Below are positions 24,966-32,863 of a stretch of DNA of 33,068 bases, in pieces. The position numbers were made by a program, and so were the translations under genes. The DNA is from Blastocatellia bacterium (GTDB taxonomy: Bacteria; Acidobacteriota; Blastocatellia; UBA7656; JADIYM01). The stretch covers positions 1 through 33,068 of the forward strand of contig JADIYM010000030.1 in NCBI GenBank assembly GCA_016705245.1, in the 5' to 3' direction. The notes below the pieces were generated by a model that was not told the DNA's origin, did not search any database, and was given only the letters and a program-made list of their open reading frames with translations. Position 1 is the first letter of the stretch; every line of letters begins with the position of its first letter.

Positions 24966-25024
24966 GGACTTACCTCCTCCAGAAGTCGCTTCATCGTTAG
25001 TGACCGCCCTCTGAAACGGCAATC

Positions 25025-25060
25025 CGCCGCCGGATCGACGAGTTCGTCGACCCGGCGGCG
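25025..25060 (-). terminator. Strong hairpin terminator after the act-cox operon
   Basis: CGCCGCCGG-A-TCGACGA (25025-25041) pairs with TCGTCGA-C-CCGGCGGCG (25044-25060), a 17-bp stem with one mismatch and a tight loop. It lies 35 bases after the stop of the subunit IV gene. There is no T tract. Confidence 0.6.
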
Positions 25061-25095
25061 GGCGCCCATCCGGGATGGCGGATTCGCGACGATCC

Positions 25096-25392
25096 TCAGT
25101 GCGGAAGCGTCATCCACGTTCGCGTCGCATAGTCGTTCATCGTCAGCACGAGGAAGATGACGAGAAAGAGAAACGACGACGACACGAAGACCCACAGCAG
25201 CTTGCTGCCGTATTTCACGATGAAGTACATCACGATGATGATGCCCTTCACGACGGCAATGCCCATGGCCACCGGCATGTTGAAAGCCCCGAGCGGTTGG
25301 AACGCGACGATGACCGTGATGACCAGCAGGATCATCAGCGCCGCGAACACCGTCAGGTAAACGCGAGTCGGAACTACGTGTCCAGTACTCAT
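25096..25392 (-). CDS. ctaF: Cytochrome c oxidase subunit IV (caa3 type)
   Basis: The protein has 98 residues with three membrane segments, the standard form of caa3 subunit IV. It begins MSTGHVVPTRVYLTVFAAL and contains MPVAMGIAVVKGIIIVMYFI, the conserved second helix with Lys. It ends MNDYATRTWMTLPH. This subunit stabilises the oxidase and has no cofactor. Its ATG overlaps the stop of the subunit III gene by 4 bases (ATGA). It is the last gene of the operon. Confidence 0.93.
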   Translation of the reverse strand: MSTGHVVPTRVYLTVFAALMILLVITVIVAFQPLGAFNMPVAMGIAVVKGIIIVMYFIVKYGSKLLWVFVSSSFLFLVIFLVLTMNDYATRTWMTLPH

Positions 25393-26257
25393 TGGTGTGC
25401 CCTATCCATCAAGTAAAGAAGCGGGTAAAGGAAGATCCAGACGATGTCGACGAAGTGCCAGTAGAGGCCGGTCATCTCGACCGGCGTGTTGTACTCCTTC
25501 GTGAACCAACCCTTCCAGTTCAGGTAGACAAGCGACCCGATCATGATGATGCCGATGATTACGTGGATACCGTGCAGTCCGGTCATCGCGAAATAGAGCG
25601 CGAAGAAGAGCTGGAGCTTTCGGTAGTCGTCAGAGAATCCCGGCTGCAGCGGCGCCTCGCGACAGTTTCCTCGACGTGGCCGTCCTTCATCACCGGTCCG
25701 GGACCGTACGGCCCCATCGGGTCATAAACGGTCTCCGCCTGCGGAACTGGCTCCATCTCGGCGGTCGGCGCCTTGATCGTACCGTACCGCTCCTCGTACT
25801 TCTCGATCGCGTGCGGCGGTACCTGGAAATAACGGCCCGGGATCACGCTCTCTTCGTACTTGTGGTGGTATTCAAAGGTCTTCACCACGAGGAAGCCGAA
25901 GGCCATTACAAGCGTCAGGATGAGGCAGATGTTCAGCCGCTTCGTCTTGCCCAGCTGCGCCGACTGGACGGCGAGCGCCATCGTCAGCGAACTGAAAAGC
26001 AGGATGAACGTGTTCAGGCATCCCAGCTTCCAGTCGAGCATGTGGCTGCCGAGGTCCCACATGACCGGGTAGCGATACCGGAAGACGGCGTACATCACGA
26101 ACAGCGCGCCGAAAAAGAGGACTTCCGTCGCAAGGAAGGCCCACATTCCCAGCGTCGCCGAATCGCGCTGCTGGATCGGATCGTCGAACTGGTGTGCGTG
26201 CGATCCGTGCGCGTCGTGACCGTGAGCGTCGTGGAGATCGAGTGCTTGACTAGACAC
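25389..26257 (-). CDS. ctaE: Cytochrome c oxidase subunit III (frame break near 25658)
   Basis: The start is a GTG at 26257 that overlaps the subunit I stop by 8 bases. The first part has a His-rich N-terminus and DSATLGMWAFLATEVLFFGA, FEYHHKYEES and the insert typical of this branch. After VEETVA the frame changes; inserting one base near 25658 continues it as EAPLQPGFSDDYRKLQLFFA, LYFAMTGLHGIHVIIGI and WHFVDIVWIFLYPLLYL, giving 289 residues. The extra periplasmic or cytoplasmic loop of about 60 residues between membrane segments is common in Acidobacteriota-type enzymes. All conserved His and Glu of subunit III are present in the joined protein. Confidence 0.92.
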
Positions 26258-27896
26258 GTTCTGGCTCCAACATCGGGTAGTGGTACGGCTCTTCCGTCAC
26301 GACCGGGACCTCATCGAAGTTCGTGGTCGGCGGCGGCGACGGCGTCTGCCACTCTAGTCCGGTCGCACCCCACGGGTTCGAAGGAGCCTTCTTGCCGTAT
26401 TTGAGCGACCAGAGGAAATAAAACACCGGGAACGCGTAGGCGAACCCGAGAACCGACGCGCCCGCCGTCGACATCACGTTCAGCACCTGGAACTCGGCCG
26501 CGTACGTGTGGTAGCGGCGCGGCATGCCCCAGTAGCCGACGATGAACTGCGGGAAGAACGTCAGGTTGAATCCGGCAAAGATGAGGACCGCCGAAATCTT
26601 GGCCCAGCCTTCCGGATACATCCGGCCCGTGATCTTGGGCCACCAGTAATGCATGCCGCCGAGGTAGCCCATCACCGCGCCGCCGACCATGATGTAGTGG
26701 AAGTGCGCGACGACGAAATACGTGTCCGTCACGTGAATGTCGATCGCGATGGCCGCGAGGTAGAGACCCGTCAGGCCGCCGATGAGGAACAGGCCCATGA
26801 AGCCCATTGCGTAGATCATCGGCGTGTCCCAGGAGATCGACGACTTGTAGAGCGTCGCCGTCCAGTTGAACGTCTTGATCGCCGACGGCACCGCCACGAG
26901 GAACGTGATGAACGAGAAGACGAGTCCGGCGTAAGGCGACTGTCCGCTCACGAAGAGATGGTGGCCCCACACGAGGAACCCGATCGCCGCGATCGCGATC
27001 GACGAGAACGCGATGAAGTGGTAACCGAAGATCGGGCGGCGCGAGAAGGTCGAGATGAGCTCGGAGATCACGCCCATCGCCGGCAGGATCATGATGTAGA
27101 CCGCCGGGTGCGAGTAGAACCAGAACAGGTGCTGGAAGAGAATCGGATCCCCGCCGAGTGCCGGATCGAACACGCCGATGTGAAAAACGCGCTCAACGGC
27201 GACGAGTGCCACGGTGCTCGCGAGCACCGGCGTTCCGAGAATCATGATGAGACTCGTCGCGTAGTGCGCCCACACGAACAGCGGCAGCCGGAACCACGTC
27301 AGCCCGGGCGCCCGCATCTTGTGGATCGTCACGATGAAGTTCAGACCCGTCAGAATCGATGAGAACCCCGTGATGAAGACGCCGACAGCGGCCATCGCGA
27401 CGTAGGTGTTCGAGAACATCGAGCTGTAGGGCGTGTAGAACGTCCACCCCGTGTCGATGCCTCCCGTCAGCGCAACGGTGAGCGTGAAGAGTCCGCCGAC
27501 GATGTAGATGTACCAGCTCAGCAGGTTCAGCCGAGGAAACGCGAGGTCGCGCGCTCCGATCATCAGAGGGATCAGGAAGTTCCCGAGCACGGCGGGGATC
27601 GACGGCACGAGGAAGAAGAAGACCATCACGACCCCGTGGACCGTGAACATCTTGTTGTACGTCTCGTGACTGAGTACGTCACCCGCCGGCGTGATGAGCT
27701 CGAGCCGGATCAACGAGGCAGCCAGTCCGCCGATCACGAAGAACACCGAGACCGAGATCAGGTAGAGAATCCCGATCCGCTTGTGATCGAGCGTCAGCAG
27801 CCACGACTTGAGGCTGAATCCGTTCGTGAGGTAATTGTCGCCTGCGGACGCGTGCTTGGCCGGCTCGGCGGGATGTGTCAACGCTTCGGAACTCAT
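26250..27896 (-). CDS. ctaD: Cytochrome c oxidase subunit I (A2-type haem-copper oxidase)
   Basis: The protein has 548 residues and 12 membrane segments, with no frame break. Haem a and a3 ligands are seen in TVHGVVMVFF and VAHFHYIMVGG, and the copper-B His in FYSHPAVYIMILP and WGHHLFVSG. The motif YSHPAVY lacks the Glu of A1 enzymes and has the Tyr-Ser pair of A2-type oxidases such as the Rhodothermus caa3. The crosslinked Tyr (VYI) is present. The enzyme reduces oxygen to water and pumps protons. The N-terminus MSSEALTHPAEPAKHASAGD is polar and cytoplasmic. It lies 15 bases downstream of the subunit II gene. Confidence 0.97.
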   Translation of the reverse strand: MSSEALTHPAEPAKHASAGDNYLTNGFSLKSWLLTLDHKRIGILYLISVSVFFVIGGLAASLIRLELITPAGDVLSHETYNKMFTVHGVVMVFFFLVPSIPAVLGNFLIPLMIGARDLAFPRLNLLSWYIYIVGGLFTLTVALTGGIDTGWTFYTPYSSMFSNTYVAMAAVGVFITGFSSILTGLNFIVTIHKMRAPGLTWFRLPLFVWAHYATSLIMILGTPVLASTVALVAVERVFHIGVFDPALGGDPILFQHLFWFYSHPAVYIMILPAMGVISELISTFSRRPIFGYHFIAFSSIAIAAIGFLVWGHHLFVSGQSPYAGLVFSFITFLVAVPSAIKTFNWTATLYKSSISWDTPMIYAMGFMGLFLIGGLTGLYLAAIAIDIHVTDTYFVVAHFHYIMVGGAVMGYLGGMHYWWPKITGRMYPEGWAKISAVLIFAGFNLTFFPQFIVGYWGMPRRYHTYAAEFQVLNVMSTAGASVLGFAYAFPVFYFLWSLKYGKKAPSNPWGATGLEWQTPSPPPTTNFDEVPVVTEEPYHYPMLEPERV

Positions 27897-27911
27897 AGAT
27901 GCATCACCCTG

Positions 27912-28838
27912 CTACTTGAGCGTCTTGATGTACGCGATGAGCTGAAACAGCTCTTCCTCGCTGAGCTGCCCCTGGTAGGTCGGCATGATCGGCTTGAAGC
28001 CGGCCGCCACCTGTTTCTTGGGCAGAAGGATGGAATCGCGCATGTACATGTCATCCGCGGTGACGACCGATCCGTCGTCGAGCGGAACCGGCCCGCCGTA
28101 CACGCCGTTCAGAATCGGGGCTCGCACGCTCGAAGTCCCCGCGTGACAACCGCTGCAGCCCTTGTCGCGGAAGAGGCGCTCGCCCGCTGCGACCATCGAC
28201 TCGCTCGTGGTCCCGCTCTGAAGCCACTCCTCGTAAGCCTGTGGCTCCATCACTACGACCGAGCCGATCATGCGCGAGTGCTCCGTGCCGCAATACTCTG
28301 CGCAGAACAGGTGGTAGGTTCCGGGCTTCGTCGCCTCGAACCAGAGTTGCGAATATGTTCCCGGAACGACGTCCTGCTTCACCCGGAACGCCGGAATGAA
28401 GAACGAGTGGATTACGTCCTGCGACGTCATGGTCAGCTTCACCGGGCGGCCGACCGGGACGTGGAGCTCGTTGATTTCACGCTGTCCGGTCGGGTGCTGG
28501 ATCTTCCACATCCACTGGCGGCCTACGACGTGGATTTCCATCGCGTCAGCGGGCGGGTGCACCATCTCGAAGTACACGTGAGAGGCCCAGCCGAACGCTC
28601 CGATTGCGAGGAACAGCGGAATCACCGACCACATGATCTCGAGCTTCAGGCTACCGTCGAGCGGGTTCGACCGGTCCGCCTTCGTGCCGCGCGTGTACTT
28701 GATCGAGAAGATGATCAGCACGACGCACACGAGGACCGTGAAGAACACGACGAGCGCCGTAAAGACGAGGAACAGCGTGTCGACCGACACCGCCTGCGTC
28801 GACGCCTGATCCGGAATTGGCAAGAAAGACAGCAACAT
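27912..28838 (-). CDS. ctaC: Cytochrome c oxidase subunit II with fused cytochrome c domain
   Basis: The protein has 308 residues from the ATG at 28838 (GAGG nine bases before); a GTG at 28847 is the alternative. Two N-terminal membrane segments come first. The CuA domain follows with VIHSFFIP and CAEYCGTEHSRMIG, which hold all six CuA ligands. A C-terminal cytochrome c domain has GERLFRDKGCSGCHAG and the Met ligand in KPIMPTYQGQLSEEE. This fusion defines a caa3 enzyme and lets the enzyme accept electrons directly from the Act complex or a soluble cytochrome. Haem attachment and CuA lie in the periplasm. Confidence 0.97.
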   Translation of the reverse strand: MLLSFLPIPDQASTQAVSVDTLFLVFTALVVFFTVLVCVVLIIFSIKYTRGTKADRSNPLDGSLKLEIMWSVIPLFLAIGAFGWASHVYFEMVHPPADAMEIHVVGRQWMWKIQHPTGQREINELHVPVGRPVKLTMTSQDVIHSFFIPAFRVKQDVVPGTYSQLWFEATKPGTYHLFCAEYCGTEHSRMIGSVVVMEPQAYEEWLQSGTTSESMVAAGERLFRDKGCSGCHAGTSSVRAPILNGVYGGPVPLDDGSVVTADDMYMRDSILLPKKQVAAGFKPIMPTYQGQLSEEELFQLIAYIKTLK

Positions 28839-28864
28839 TGGACGCACCCTCGAGTTCCCTATCC

Positions 28865-29743
28865 TTAAACACTCATACCGGGCTTTGACGCACCGACGGG
28901 GTCGGGTCGGTCTCGTCGCATCAACATGAAGAACCCGCCAATCATGGCGAGCACCGTAAAGACTCCGAAGACGCGGACGAACGACATGACCGCGACGTTG
29001 TACTTCCCGCTCGACGGGTCGTAGTGGTAACAGAAGAGCAGCAGCTTATCGACCGGCGATCCAATCTTGTTCGCCGACGCCTCGACGAGTCCGAGCCGAA
29101 CGTCTCCGGCGTCGTACTGCACGCCATAGAAATACCGCGACACGCGGCCGGTCGGCGTGAGCACCGTGATGCCGCTCGCGTGGACGTACTGAGCCGTCTC
29201 TTCGTCATAGAAGTACTTGTAGCCGATTGCATCGGCGACGCGGTGGATCTCATCATCCTTACCCGTCAGGAAGTGCCACGAGCCCCACGTCCCTTCGCGG
29301 TTGTAACGCCGCATGTACTGGCTCTTCTTGCCCATTGCCTCGACCGGGCCCTCCCGCGGATCGATGCTGATGGTGACGACTTCGTATTCCTGTCCGGCGG
29401 TAAATGCCATCTCCTGCATCATTCGCAGCGTGCCGTTGAGGATCTCGGTACACAGCATCGGGCACTCGTAGAACACCATTACGAGGATGACCGGACGCTT
29501 GCCGAAATACTGCGTGAGCTGGACCTGCTTGCCATCCTCGTCGGTGAACACCGCGTCGAGAGGAACCTGCTCGTTGAGCCGTTGCTCAAAGTCGATCTGG
29601 TTGAGCACCGCCTGCTCCTGCGCGCTCTGACCGCGGGCCGGCACGACGAGACAGGCGACGGACAACAGCAGGCTCCCGACGAGGATCGCCGCCGATCGTC
29701 GCCGTCTCACCGCGGATGCCATTGTGCTTCGCTTTCCTGCCAT
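28865..29743 (-). CDS. SCO1/SenC-type copper chaperone
   Basis: The protein has 292 residues. A signal or anchor sequence (SAAILVGSLLLSVACLVVPA) leads to a thioredoxin-like SCO domain. The copper ligands are present: VFYECPMLCTEIL (C-x3-C) and the late His in YVHASGITVLTP. A C-terminal membrane segment (VFGVFTVLAMIGGFFMLM) is an addition common in this operon type. It delivers copper to the CuA centre of subunit II. The stop lies 26 bases before the subunit II start at 28838. The exact start (29743 or the nearby ATG at 29722) is not certain. Confidence 0.93.
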   Translation of the reverse strand: MAGKRSTMASAVRRRRSAAILVGSLLLSVACLVVPARGQSAQEQAVLNQIDFEQRLNEQVPLDAVFTDEDGKQVQLTQYFGKRPVILVMVFYECPMLCTEILNGTLRMMQEMAFTAGQEYEVVTISIDPREGPVEAMGKKSQYMRRYNREGTWGSWHFLTGKDDEIHRVADAIGYKYFYDEETAQYVHASGITVLTPTGRVSRYFYGVQYDAGDVRLGLVEASANKIGSPVDKLLLFCYHYDPSSGKYNVAVMSFVRVFGVFTVLAMIGGFFMLMRRDRPDPVGASKPGMSV

Positions 29744-29762
29744 CGTCGATTCCCCTTGTTCG

Positions 29763-30414
29763 TCAGTTCCCCGCTGCGTTGCCGACAGCCTTGGGCTTCG
29801 GCGCTGCCGCTGGCGCCGTCATCGGAGCTGCTCCCCGGAGCAGTCGCCGGTGCCGGTCCGGTCCCAGTTGTGGCCTTCGGAACGTCGGCAGCAGTGGGAG
29901 GTGCACTGCCCGCCGGCGCCTGCGACGGCGCCGTGTTCGCGTATTTCACCTGCTCGGCATTGAGAATGACGCCGCCGACCATCTGCTCGTCCGGTCGAAG
30001 GGTCCACTCCGGGCCGCCCGGAAGCTTGCCGGCCTCGGCAATGCGCTTCATCGCCTCGTCGATCGCGAGTTTCTCTTCACCTCGCGCTTCGAGTGCGGTG
30101 GCACTCTCCTCGGCGATCTTGCGAAGAACCGCCGGCTCGTCGACCTGCAGCTTCGGATCGGTAATCGGTTGCTCGACGTTCACGAGCGGCGAGGCTCCCG
30201 TCGTTCGCGTGGCGAACTGCGAGTACCACATGTTGTAGAGGAGCAGCATACCGGCCATCGATCCGAACATCACCGCGAAGAGCACGACCGTGAACTTGAC
30301 GATCGGCGACAGGGGGACTTCCGAGGCCTCGTGGAGTGGGGACTCGAGATTACCGTGATGTCCGTGTTCGAGGTCGGTCGAGTGCTCGATCTTCTCGAGA
30401 TCGTGGTTAGCCAT
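29763..30414 (-). CDS. Uncharacterised membrane-anchored protein of the act-cox operon (frame break near 29835)
   Basis: About 217 residues after correction. It starts with a His-rich cytoplasmic stretch (MANHDLEKIEHSTDLEHGHH), then a single membrane segment (FTVVLFAVMFGSMAGMLLLY), then a periplasmic region with helices (AVLRKIAEESATALEARGEE) and LAIDEAMKRIAEAGKLP, and an Ala/Pro-rich tail. In the continuous frame the tail runs on into the SCO1 gene to 29707. Removing one base from a run of four C (29833-29836) instead gives APGAAPMTAP, then PAAAPKPKAVGNAAGN, and a stop at 29763, clear of SCO1. It overlaps actF by 8 bases. No cofactor motif is seen. The place suggests an accessory subunit or assembly factor linking Act and oxidase. 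Confidence 0.8.
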
Positions 30415-31606
30415 GGAGATACACCTCGTGCTTCGTCGGCGGACGGTCGTGATGCGACTCGTAGACGGGCAGGATGAGTTTCGACTTCAGGAAGAGACAG
30501 AAGGCGAACAACCAGATGCCACCGAGGCCGATCGGCGCGGCGACGTCGGTCCAGGCGAAGTGCGATCCAGGGTGTCCCGCGAACGACGGTTTCACGAACC
30601 ACCAAAGGTCCACCACACGCATGCAGATGAGCAGCAAACCGACCATCGAGATCAGCGCCGGCGCCTTCTTGATCGGACGCATGAGCAGGAGGACGAACGG
30701 GACCACGAAATGCAGCACGACGAGAATGAGCGCGACGTTCTGAAGTCCATGATCGAGGCGCTTGTTGTAGAAGCCGGCCTCTTCGGGCAGGTTTCCGGCC
30801 CAGCCGATCAGGTACTGCGAAAAGGCCATGTAGGTCCAGAGCATCGTGAACGCCAGCATCAGGTTGCCGATGTCGTGGAAACGGCCTCGAACGAGCACCT
30901 TCGAGAGCGGCTCCGTCTTGCTGAACTGCCACATCAGGATGACGAGAATCGACAACGTCGACAGCGTCCCGCCCACCATCATGAGAAGTGCGAAGATCGA
31001 CGACATCCAGTGCAGCTCGAGCGACATTGCGAAGTCGATGGTGTAGAACGTGTACACCAGCACGTAGACGAGCATGCCCGGCGCGCTCAGGAGCCGCGCC
31101 TTCACCCGAAACGAGTGGCTGCCGGTCTTGTCCACGTCCGCGGACCAGATGTTGAGCAGGACCGCGGTTCCGATCCAGAACAGGAAATAGACCGCGGCAC
31201 GCACGTAGAAGAACCCGAGATTCAGGTACGGCGCCTTCTCGTGAAAAACGTGTTCGAGCTCGGCCGGCACCGACGCCGGGTTCGCCCACACGTAGAGATG
31301 GCTCATCCCCAAGAGGATCGGAATGCTCATCAGCGCCGTGACTGCAGTCGTCATCGCGCCGGCCTCGAGGAAGCGACGGTTCACGAAGCCCCAGTCGCCG
31401 CCCACGATGTGGTGCAGCATGAGCAATCCGAGGAACGCCACGGCAACGCCGTTCCAGAAGAGCCAGCCAATCAGGTACGACTGGTAGATCGACTCCGGCT
31501 CGACCCAGAAACCGGCGCCAATTGCGAGGACGCCGAATCCCATTACCGCGGACGCAATGGCCTGGATCTTGTTGATCAACGGACGGGAGGTATCGGTCAC
31601 ACTCAT
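30407..31606 (-). CDS. actF: Alternative complex III subunit ActF (quinol:cytochrome c oxidoreductase)
   Basis: The protein has 399 residues and about ten membrane segments without a signal peptide. It matches the ActF group, NrfD-like quinol-site proteins: NGVAVAFLGLLMLHHIVGGD, GFVNRRFLEAGAMTTAVTAL, FSQYLIGWAGNLPEEAGFY and HFVVPFVLLLMRPIK. The conserved His and acidic residues in helices 3-7 are thought to help proton translocation and quinol binding. No cofactor is bound. The start follows the actE stop after two bases. It is intact, unlike actD and the start of actE. Confidence 0.95.
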   Translation of the reverse strand: MSVTDTSRPLINKIQAIASAVMGFGVLAIGAGFWVEPESIYQSYLIGWLFWNGVAVAFLGLLMLHHIVGGDWGFVNRRFLEAGAMTTAVTALMSIPILLGMSHLYVWANPASVPAELEHVFHEKAPYLNLGFFYVRAAVYFLFWIGTAVLLNIWSADVDKTGSHSFRVKARLLSAPGMLVYVLVYTFYTIDFAMSLELHWMSSIFALLMMVGGTLSTLSILVILMWQFSKTEPLSKVLVRGRFHDIGNLMLAFTMLWTYMAFSQYLIGWAGNLPEEAGFYNKRLDHGLQNVALILVVLHFVVPFVLLLMRPIKKAPALISMVGLLLICMRVVDLWWFVKPSFAGHPGSHFAWTDVAAPIGLGGIWLFAFCLFLKSKLILPVYESHHDRPPTKHEVYLHG

Positions 31607-31608
31607 TA

Positions 31609-32229
31609 CTAGTTGCCTCCCCGATTGGCCGGTGCCGAAGGATTCGGCGCTGCGGGTTTCGGCTCCGCGGTTGCCGGAGCGGTCGTGGCCGCCGATGCCG
31701 CGGCAGGTGTAGCTGCCGGCGCTGCGGCCGAAGCCGCCGGCGGAGTTGTCGCGTCGAGTCCCTTCGGGTACTCGCTGAACTGAAGTGCGCGCACGTATGC
31801 CGCAACCGCCCAGCGCTGTTCAGGCGTCTGGATGCGGTCGGCGTAGCTGTACATCACGCCGTAGCCATTCGTGATCACGTCGTAGACGTGTCCCACCGGA
31901 GCGCGCCGGAGCCGCTCGATGTGGTAGGACGGCGGCGGCGGAAAGCCCCGGCGAACGATGACGCCCTTGCCAGCGCCGTCGGCGCCGTGACAGATCGCAC
32001 AATAGATGTCGAACTGCTTCTTGCCTTCGGCGAGCAGCTCGGCGGTCACCGGAAGCGGAAGGTCCGCGGTCGGCTGCCCATCGGCGTTGAAACCGGTGAG
32101 GAGGGCCGAGTTCGGATCGAGCGCGCCGGGCCGATGGGCAACCGTGCCGGGAACGAGCGTTCGCGAGGAGCGGCCGTCGGCAAACACCGGCGACTTCTCG
32201 TACGGCTTGACGCACGAGTCGTCGCGCAT
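31609..32229 (-). CDS. actE: Alternative complex III monohaem cytochrome c subunit ActE (N-terminus disrupted)
   Basis: The visible frame gives 206 residues from an ATG at 32229. One haem motif (YCAICHGADGAGKG) and the Met ligand region YGVMYSYADRI are present, then an Ala/Pro-rich tail of about 55 residues. ActE is a periplasmic lipoprotein, yet no signal is seen in this frame. Upstream, pieces of one lie in other frames: SRLAIARFAVATL, then LAVLGG, then GCNRD. Joined, they read like a lipoprotein signal ending in a GCNRD lipobox. At least two indels between 32230 and 32300 are needed, so the real start is near 32300. It receives electrons from the Act core and passes them to the oxidase. 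Confidence 0.88.
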   Translation of the reverse strand: MRDDSCVKPYEKSPVFADGRSSRTLVPGTVAHRPGALDPNSALLTGFNADGQPTADLPLPVTAELLAEGKKQFDIYCAICHGADGAGKGVIVRRGFPPPPSYHIERLRRAPVGHVYDVITNGYGVMYSYADRIQTPEQRWAVAAYVRALQFSEYPKGLDATTPPAASAAAPAATPAAASAATTAPATAEPKPAAPNPSAPANRGGN

Positions 32230-32324
32230 CTCGGTTGCAGCCCCGCCAAGGACGGCGAGTCGAGCGTAGCCACCGCAAAGCGAGCGATCGCGAGCCGCGA
32301 TGACGGCTGCCGTTGGCGTTCAAC

Positions 32325-32861
32325 ATCGTGAACTCGATCGGGTTGAGCGTCTCGAGAACAAGGCGTGTCCGTGCGTGGTCGAAGTTCGGATCCTCGGCCT
32401 CGATGCAGAGGAAGAATCCGTCGCGCGACGCCGTGCGAAACTGCGGCACGTTGAAGACCGGATGGTACGGCTGGGGAAGCCCGTTGAGGGCAATCATTCC
32501 AAGCACCGCGGCGAACGAGCCAAGTAGAATCGTGAGCTCGTAGACCGCCGGCACGAACGCCGGCCAGCTCACAATGGGCGACCGCCGACGTTCTTTGGAT
32601 AGTCCGATGACTTCCATCAGTACCGCATAGTGATGCCGCTGATCGTTCACGTCAGCGCACCCCCAGAGACGATCATCGGCTTCTACTCGATGGCGCGAGG
32701 TCCAGGGCGTCAGACAGTCCTTCGACCGGGAAAGGCGAATACGCGTCCATCTTTCCGTAACCGGCTTCGCGCGCCTTCCCGGCGGCCGCCACGAGGGCAT
32801 CGGCGTTCTCGAAGGACGCCATCACGCCGTGAATGCCAGACGGTTCATCGTAGGTGATCAT
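32325..32861 (-). pseudogene. actD: Alternative complex III subunit ActD (DUF3341), several frame breaks
   Basis: The first 62 residues (MITYDEPSGIHGVMASFENA to VEGLSDALDL) follow a good GGGAGGT and are typical DUF3341. Between 32690 and 32590 the protein can be read only by changing frame several times: MIVSGGALT, TISGITMRY, MEVIG and DYPKNVGGRP all match the expected first membrane helix and loop. From SWPAFVPAVYELTILLGSFA a single frame carries the second membrane segment and FFLCIEAEDPNFDHARTRLV to the end near 32330. Conservation of residues across frames points to sequence errors, not decay. ActD is a two-helix membrane subunit without cofactors. The exact end is uncertain because the frame is also disturbed there. 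Confidence 0.85.
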
Positions 32862-32863
32862 GT

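Noticed and set aside
25583..25700. Programmed frameshift in the subunit III gene
   Set aside because: No slippery heptamer or downstream structure is evident, and similar one-base breaks occur in many unrelated genes in this window, which points to sequence error.
26508..31612. Long plus-strand open frames opposite subunit I, subunit II, SCO1 and actF (26508-27362, 27636-28868, 29024-30238, 30413-31612)
   Set aside because: They mirror well-known respiratory genes in the third-position GC pattern and have charged, low-complexity translations.
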